This document shows positions 61,743-64,000 of a stretch of 64,000 nt of DNA, in pieces. A program made the position numbers and the translations under genes. The DNA comes from Comamonas flocculans. Lineage in GTDB: Bacteria; Pseudomonadota; Gammaproteobacteria; Burkholderiales; Burkholderiaceae_C. The stretch covers positions 2,728,001 to 2,792,000 of the forward strand of contig NZ_CP042344.1 of assembly GCF_007954405.1 (NCBI RefSeq). Reading direction: 5' to 3'. The notes below the pieces were generated by a model. That model had not been told where the DNA came from and did not search any database. It saw only the letters and a list, made by a program, of their open reading frames with translations. The first letter of the stretch is position 1; the number at the start of each line of letters is the position of its first letter.

Positions 61743-62054
61743 ATGACATTAAACCTAGCGCCGCCTGGCGAAATCCTCCAGGTACTTGGCCAACGCGTGC
61801 GTGCGCAGCGCTTGGCCCAGAGCTTGCCCCAGCGCGAGCTGGCGCAGATGGCTGGCCTCTCGTTGGGCGCACTGCGCAAGCTGGAAAGCAGCGGCCAGTC
61901 TTCACTGGAAACACTGGTTCGCGCAGTGCAGGCGCTCGGGCTGGTCAATGAGCTGGAGGATCTGTTCGTGCTCAAGCGCCAGTCCATCGCTCAGATGGAA
62001 AAAGCCGAAGCGGCTACCCAACGGCAGCGAGCCCGCCGCCGGAGCAGCACATGA
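61743..62054 (+). CDS. hipB: HipB-like XRE-family antitoxin
   Basis: 103 residues from the ATG at 61743 (MTLNLAPPGEILQVLGQRVR). Helix-turn-helix: SLPQRELAQMAGLSLGALRK then LESSGQSSLETLVRAVQALG. The C-terminus is basic (RQRARRRSST). It is followed by a HipA gene, so it is the antitoxin and repressor of the pair. 79 bp separate the two genes, and that gap is filled by a palindromic repeat, which is unusual because hipBA genes normally overlap. Confidence 0.87.
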   Translation: MTLNLAPPGEILQVLGQRVRAQRLAQSLPQRELAQMAGLSLGALRKLESSGQSSLETLVRAVQALGLVNELEDLFVLKRQSIAQMEKAEAATQRQRARRRSST

Positions 62055-62061
62055 AGAATGC

Positions 62062-62132
62062 GCCCCCACGCTCCGCCGCTACGCGGGTCGCTGCCCCCCA
62101 GGGGGGCGCTTTTCATCTTGGGGCGGCCCGGC
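62062..62132 (+). repeat. Palindromic intergenic repeat, copy 1 (hipB-hipA gap)
   Basis: GCCCCCACGCTCCGCCGC, then GTCGCTGCCCCCCAGGGGGG and CTTGGGGCGGCCCGGC, filling nearly all of the hipB-hipA gap and ending 2 bp before the hipA ATG. It matches, in opposite orientation, the copy inside hipA at 62662-62723. It includes a CCCCCC/GGGGGG stem. Confidence 0.75.
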
Positions 62133-62133
62133 G

Positions 62134-63435
62134 ATGAAAAGGCTTGCAGTCCACTACTGCGGCTGGGGTGAGGACTGGCCGCTGGGCTTGCTCGCCGACG
62201 ATGGCACCACGCTGCTGTTCGAATACGCGCCCGAAGCACTGGCGCAAGGGCTGGAGCTGTCGCCGCTACACCTCAAGCTGCGTGCCACCGCCTATGGCAG
62301 CTTTCCACCGCACCTGCTGCGCCTGCCTGGCCTGATCGCCGACAGCCTGCCCGATGGCTGGGGCCTGCTGCTCATGGACCGGTTGTTCCGTCAGCAGGGC
62401 CTGCGCCATCCCGGGCCACTGGATCGCCTGGCCTTCATCGGGGATCGCGCCATGGGCGCCCTGCGCTTCGTGCCGGCCACGGAGCCCGATGCCGAGGAGC
62501 CAGACTGGAATCTGCTGGCCTTGGCCAAAGAAAGCGAGCGCGCCCTGACCGGCGAAGCTGGTGTCGCCTTGCGCGAACTGGCGTTGACGGGAGGCTCCCC
62601 GCAAGGCGCACGACCCAAGGCGCTGGTGCAGTACGACGCAGGGTCGGGCCACGTCAGCCCCGCCGGGCCGCCCCAAGGGGCTCAGCGCCCCCTCGGGGGG
62701 CAGGAGCGCAGCGACGTGGGGGCTCGTATCAGCACGCGCGGCGACGCACCAGGCTCCCCCTGGCTGGTGAAGTTCCCCGCCCAGGGTGAGCACAAGGAGG
62801 TCTGCGCCATCGAGCAGATGTATGCCGAACTGGCCCGCGATTGCGGACTGGAGGTGCCAGCCAGCGCATGGTTCGATCTGTCGTCCAGGCTGGCAGCCTT
62901 CGGCGTGGCGCGCTTCGATCGCGAACAGGGCCTGCGCGTACCGGTTCACAGCCTGGCGGGCCTGCTGCAGGTGGACTTTCGCCTGCCCGGCAGCGCGGAC
63001 TACACCGCCCTGCTGCGCGCCACACGCCTGCTGACCCGCGACGAGCGCGAGGTGGAAAAGGCCTACGCCCGCGCTGTCTTCAACGTACTGTTCCACAACC
63101 GCGACGACCACCCAAAGAACTTCGCCTGGCGCCTCGGACGGGACCGGCGCTGGCGGCTGGCCCCGGCATTCGACCTGACGTTCAGCGAAGGCCCCATGGG
63201 CCAGCACCACATGGACGTCTGCGGCGAAGGCAACGCCGTGCAACGAAGTCATCTGCTGCGTCTGGCTTCGGAGGGCGGCGTGGCAGCGAAGGCGGCCGAG
63301 GTCACCATCGATCGGATGCTGGCGCAGGTGGCGACCTTCTCTCAACGGGCGGCAGCGTATCCGATCCGCCGAACGACGGTGCAGCGGATGAAAGCATCGA
63401 TCCACAACTGCCAAGAGCAACTCATGCGCGATTGA
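62134..63435 (+). CDS. hipA: HipA-like toxin, Ser/Thr kinase fold, with an in-frame repeat insertion
   Basis: 433 residues. HipA family: the N-terminal HipA_N part (WPLGLLADDGTTLLFEYAPE, LIADSLPDGWGLLLMDRLF), AFIGDRAMGALRF, then GGSPQGARPKALV as the ATP-binding/loop region, KFPAQGEHKEVC, catalytic HNRDDHPKNFAW at 321-331 with D325 and K328, and metal-binding D347 in APAFDLTFSEG. All kinase motifs are intact. Residues about 177-197 are encoded by an inverted copy of the palindromic repeat that also lies upstream of the gene, lengthening the loop between HipA_N and the kinase core without breaking the frame. Toxin targets in HipA families are aminoacyl-tRNA synthetases. Confidence 0.86.
   Translation: MKRLAVHYCGWGEDWPLGLLADDGTTLLFEYAPEALAQGLELSPLHLKLRATAYGSFPPHLLRLPGLIADSLPDGWGLLLMDRLFRQQGLRHPGPLDRLAFIGDRAMGALRFVPATEPDAEEPDWNLLALAKESERALTGEAGVALRELALTGGSPQGARPKALVQYDAGSGHVSPAGPPQGAQRPLGGQERSDVGARISTRGDAPGSPWLVKFPAQGEHKEVCAIEQMYAELARDCGLEVPASAWFDLSSRLAAFGVARFDREQGLRVPVHSLAGLLQVDFRLPGSADYTALLRATRLLTRDEREVEKAYARAVFNVLFHNRDDHPKNFAWRLGRDRRWRLAPAFDLTFSEGPMGQHHMDVCGEGNAVQRSHLLRLASEGGVAAKAAEVTIDRMLAQVATFSQRAAAYPIRRTTVQRMKASIHNCQEQLMRD
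62662..62723 (-). repeat. Palindromic intergenic repeat, copy 2, inside the hipA reading frame
   Basis: GCCGGGCCGCCCCAAGGGGC, then CGCCCCCTCGGGGGGCAGGA and GCGCAGCGACGTGGGGGC, the reverse complement of the copy at 62062-62132 with minor differences. It is 62 bp within the reading frame and gives the peptide AGPPQGAQRPLGGQERSDVG. Confidence 0.75.
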
Positions 63436-63482
63436 TGAAGGTCGACAGCAGCCCGGACACAGCGTCGTCAAGCACCTGCAGG

Positions 63483-63929
63483 TCAAGCATCCTCGTGCGG
63501 CAGCGCTGCTTGCTCGTCATGCTGGCGGCGATGCAGGACGGCCCCAAGGTACGCGCCGCAGGCGCGAGTGCGATGGTGCCCTGCCAGGTGCGCTGTCGAT
63601 TGCCTCGCCACGGCGTCCAGTTCCATCCCTGCTTCACCACCGCGCACGGGTGGCGCCACCGCGCCGGTTTGTTCGATGTAGTGCTCGATCAAGGCCTGGT
63701 GGCGCAGGCCATGTGCCGTCACCCCCAGCTCTTTGCTCGTGGTGCCGAAGCGCGCGGTCACATAGCCGAAGCGCCGCAGGTTCTCCACGAGACCACGGTC
63801 TGGGTTACCCATGTGAGCCTTCGGCCCCTGTGCGACGCTTTGCGCAAACTGCAGCGCTTCGATACGCTGCAGCGAATCCAGCGGCACGAAGCGTGGTCGC
63901 CATCGGCAAGTGCTCGCCGGATACGGCAC
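63483..63929 (-). pseudogene. Tyrosine integrase C-terminal fragment
   Basis: An open frame of 148 codons whose middle part reads LGVTAHGLRHQALIEHYIEQ, then TGAVAPPVRGGEA and LAGHHRTRACGAYLGAVL, the H-x-x-R and late H...Y boxes of a tyrosine recombinase of the type common in Burkholderiales integrative elements. The usual first catalytic Arg and the N-terminal domains are not found upstream, and the frame start (GTG at 63929) is arbitrary. A truncated or frameshifted gene is the simplest reading; the rest could lie beyond 64000 in another frame. Confidence 0.6.
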
Positions 63930-64000
63930 TGAGGGACATCACCCAATTGCTGACACTGGGCGTACTGCAGAAATCGCCAGGGGGCGGGCGTAGTACAGGC

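Overview
The window comes from a high-GC betaproteobacterium, most likely Comamonadaceae (Burkholderiales). This rests on the protein families and on gene order: ccoI-ccoS-ccoNOQP-ccoG-ccoH, prs/tRNA-Gln/ispE/lolB, rph/PP2C/kinase/yicC, a TRAP transporter set, and a dispersed ATAGCT...CGCTTG...CAAGCG repeat. The genus cannot be fixed from this sequence.

Layout. (1) 1-17.2 kb is the right-hand part of an integrative element. The left end holds backbone-type genes on the minus strand (ParB-like, DUF932, DUF2958, RadC-like). They are followed by a plus-strand block of three anti-phage/anti-plasmid systems: IetAS (AAA ATPase plus subtilisin-like protease), SPARSA (SIR2-APAZ plus short prokaryotic Argonaute) and Hachiman (HamA plus HamB). 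An IS5-family element sits between IetAS and SPARSA, and the block is closed by a P4-type tyrosine integrase at 15.9-17.2 kb. (2) 17.4-26.1 kb is a complete cbb3 cytochrome oxidase cluster: copper handling, structural and assembly genes, with a clear FNR-type promoter in front of ccoN. (3) 26.2-32.8 kb holds lipA, folA, nudB, an EEP nuclease/phosphatase-like gene with clsB, folE and poorly known genes. (4) 32.8-39.4 kb is a catabolic/uptake module: an IclR regulator divergent from a homogentisate-dioxygenase-like enzyme, a TRAP transporter and an amidase. (5) 39.4-51.8 kb is housekeeping: pth, rplY, prs, tRNA-Gln, ispE, lolB, a TPR protein, mutM, mutY, rapZ, recN, nadK, hrcA and a CAU-anticodon tRNA. 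(6) 51.8-54.1 kb is a decayed element next to that tRNA. It holds four 60-bp palindromic, CRISPR-like units, an unknown gene, a HigBA-type toxin-antitoxin pair and a truncated integrase. (7) 54.1-61.3 kb is core again: SPOR protein, I78 inhibitor-like lipoprotein, hemW, rdgB, rph, PP2C phosphatase, Ser/Thr kinase, yicC. (8) 61.3-64 kb is accessory: a HipBA pair in which hipA carries an in-frame copy of a palindromic repeat also found just upstream of it, then an integrase fragment at the window edge.

How it fits together: the left island is a compact defence cassette next to its integrase. Its predicted outputs are independent: proteolysis (IetS), NAD+ depletion (SPARSA) and nuclease/helicase attack on damaged or foreign DNA (Hachiman). 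The cco cluster is a self-contained microaerobic respiration module under predicted FNR control. The systems I recognise belong to described families. The less explained signals are the 60-bp palindromic array, the repeat-invaded hipA, the integrase-proximal inverted repeats and the combined layout of the defence island.
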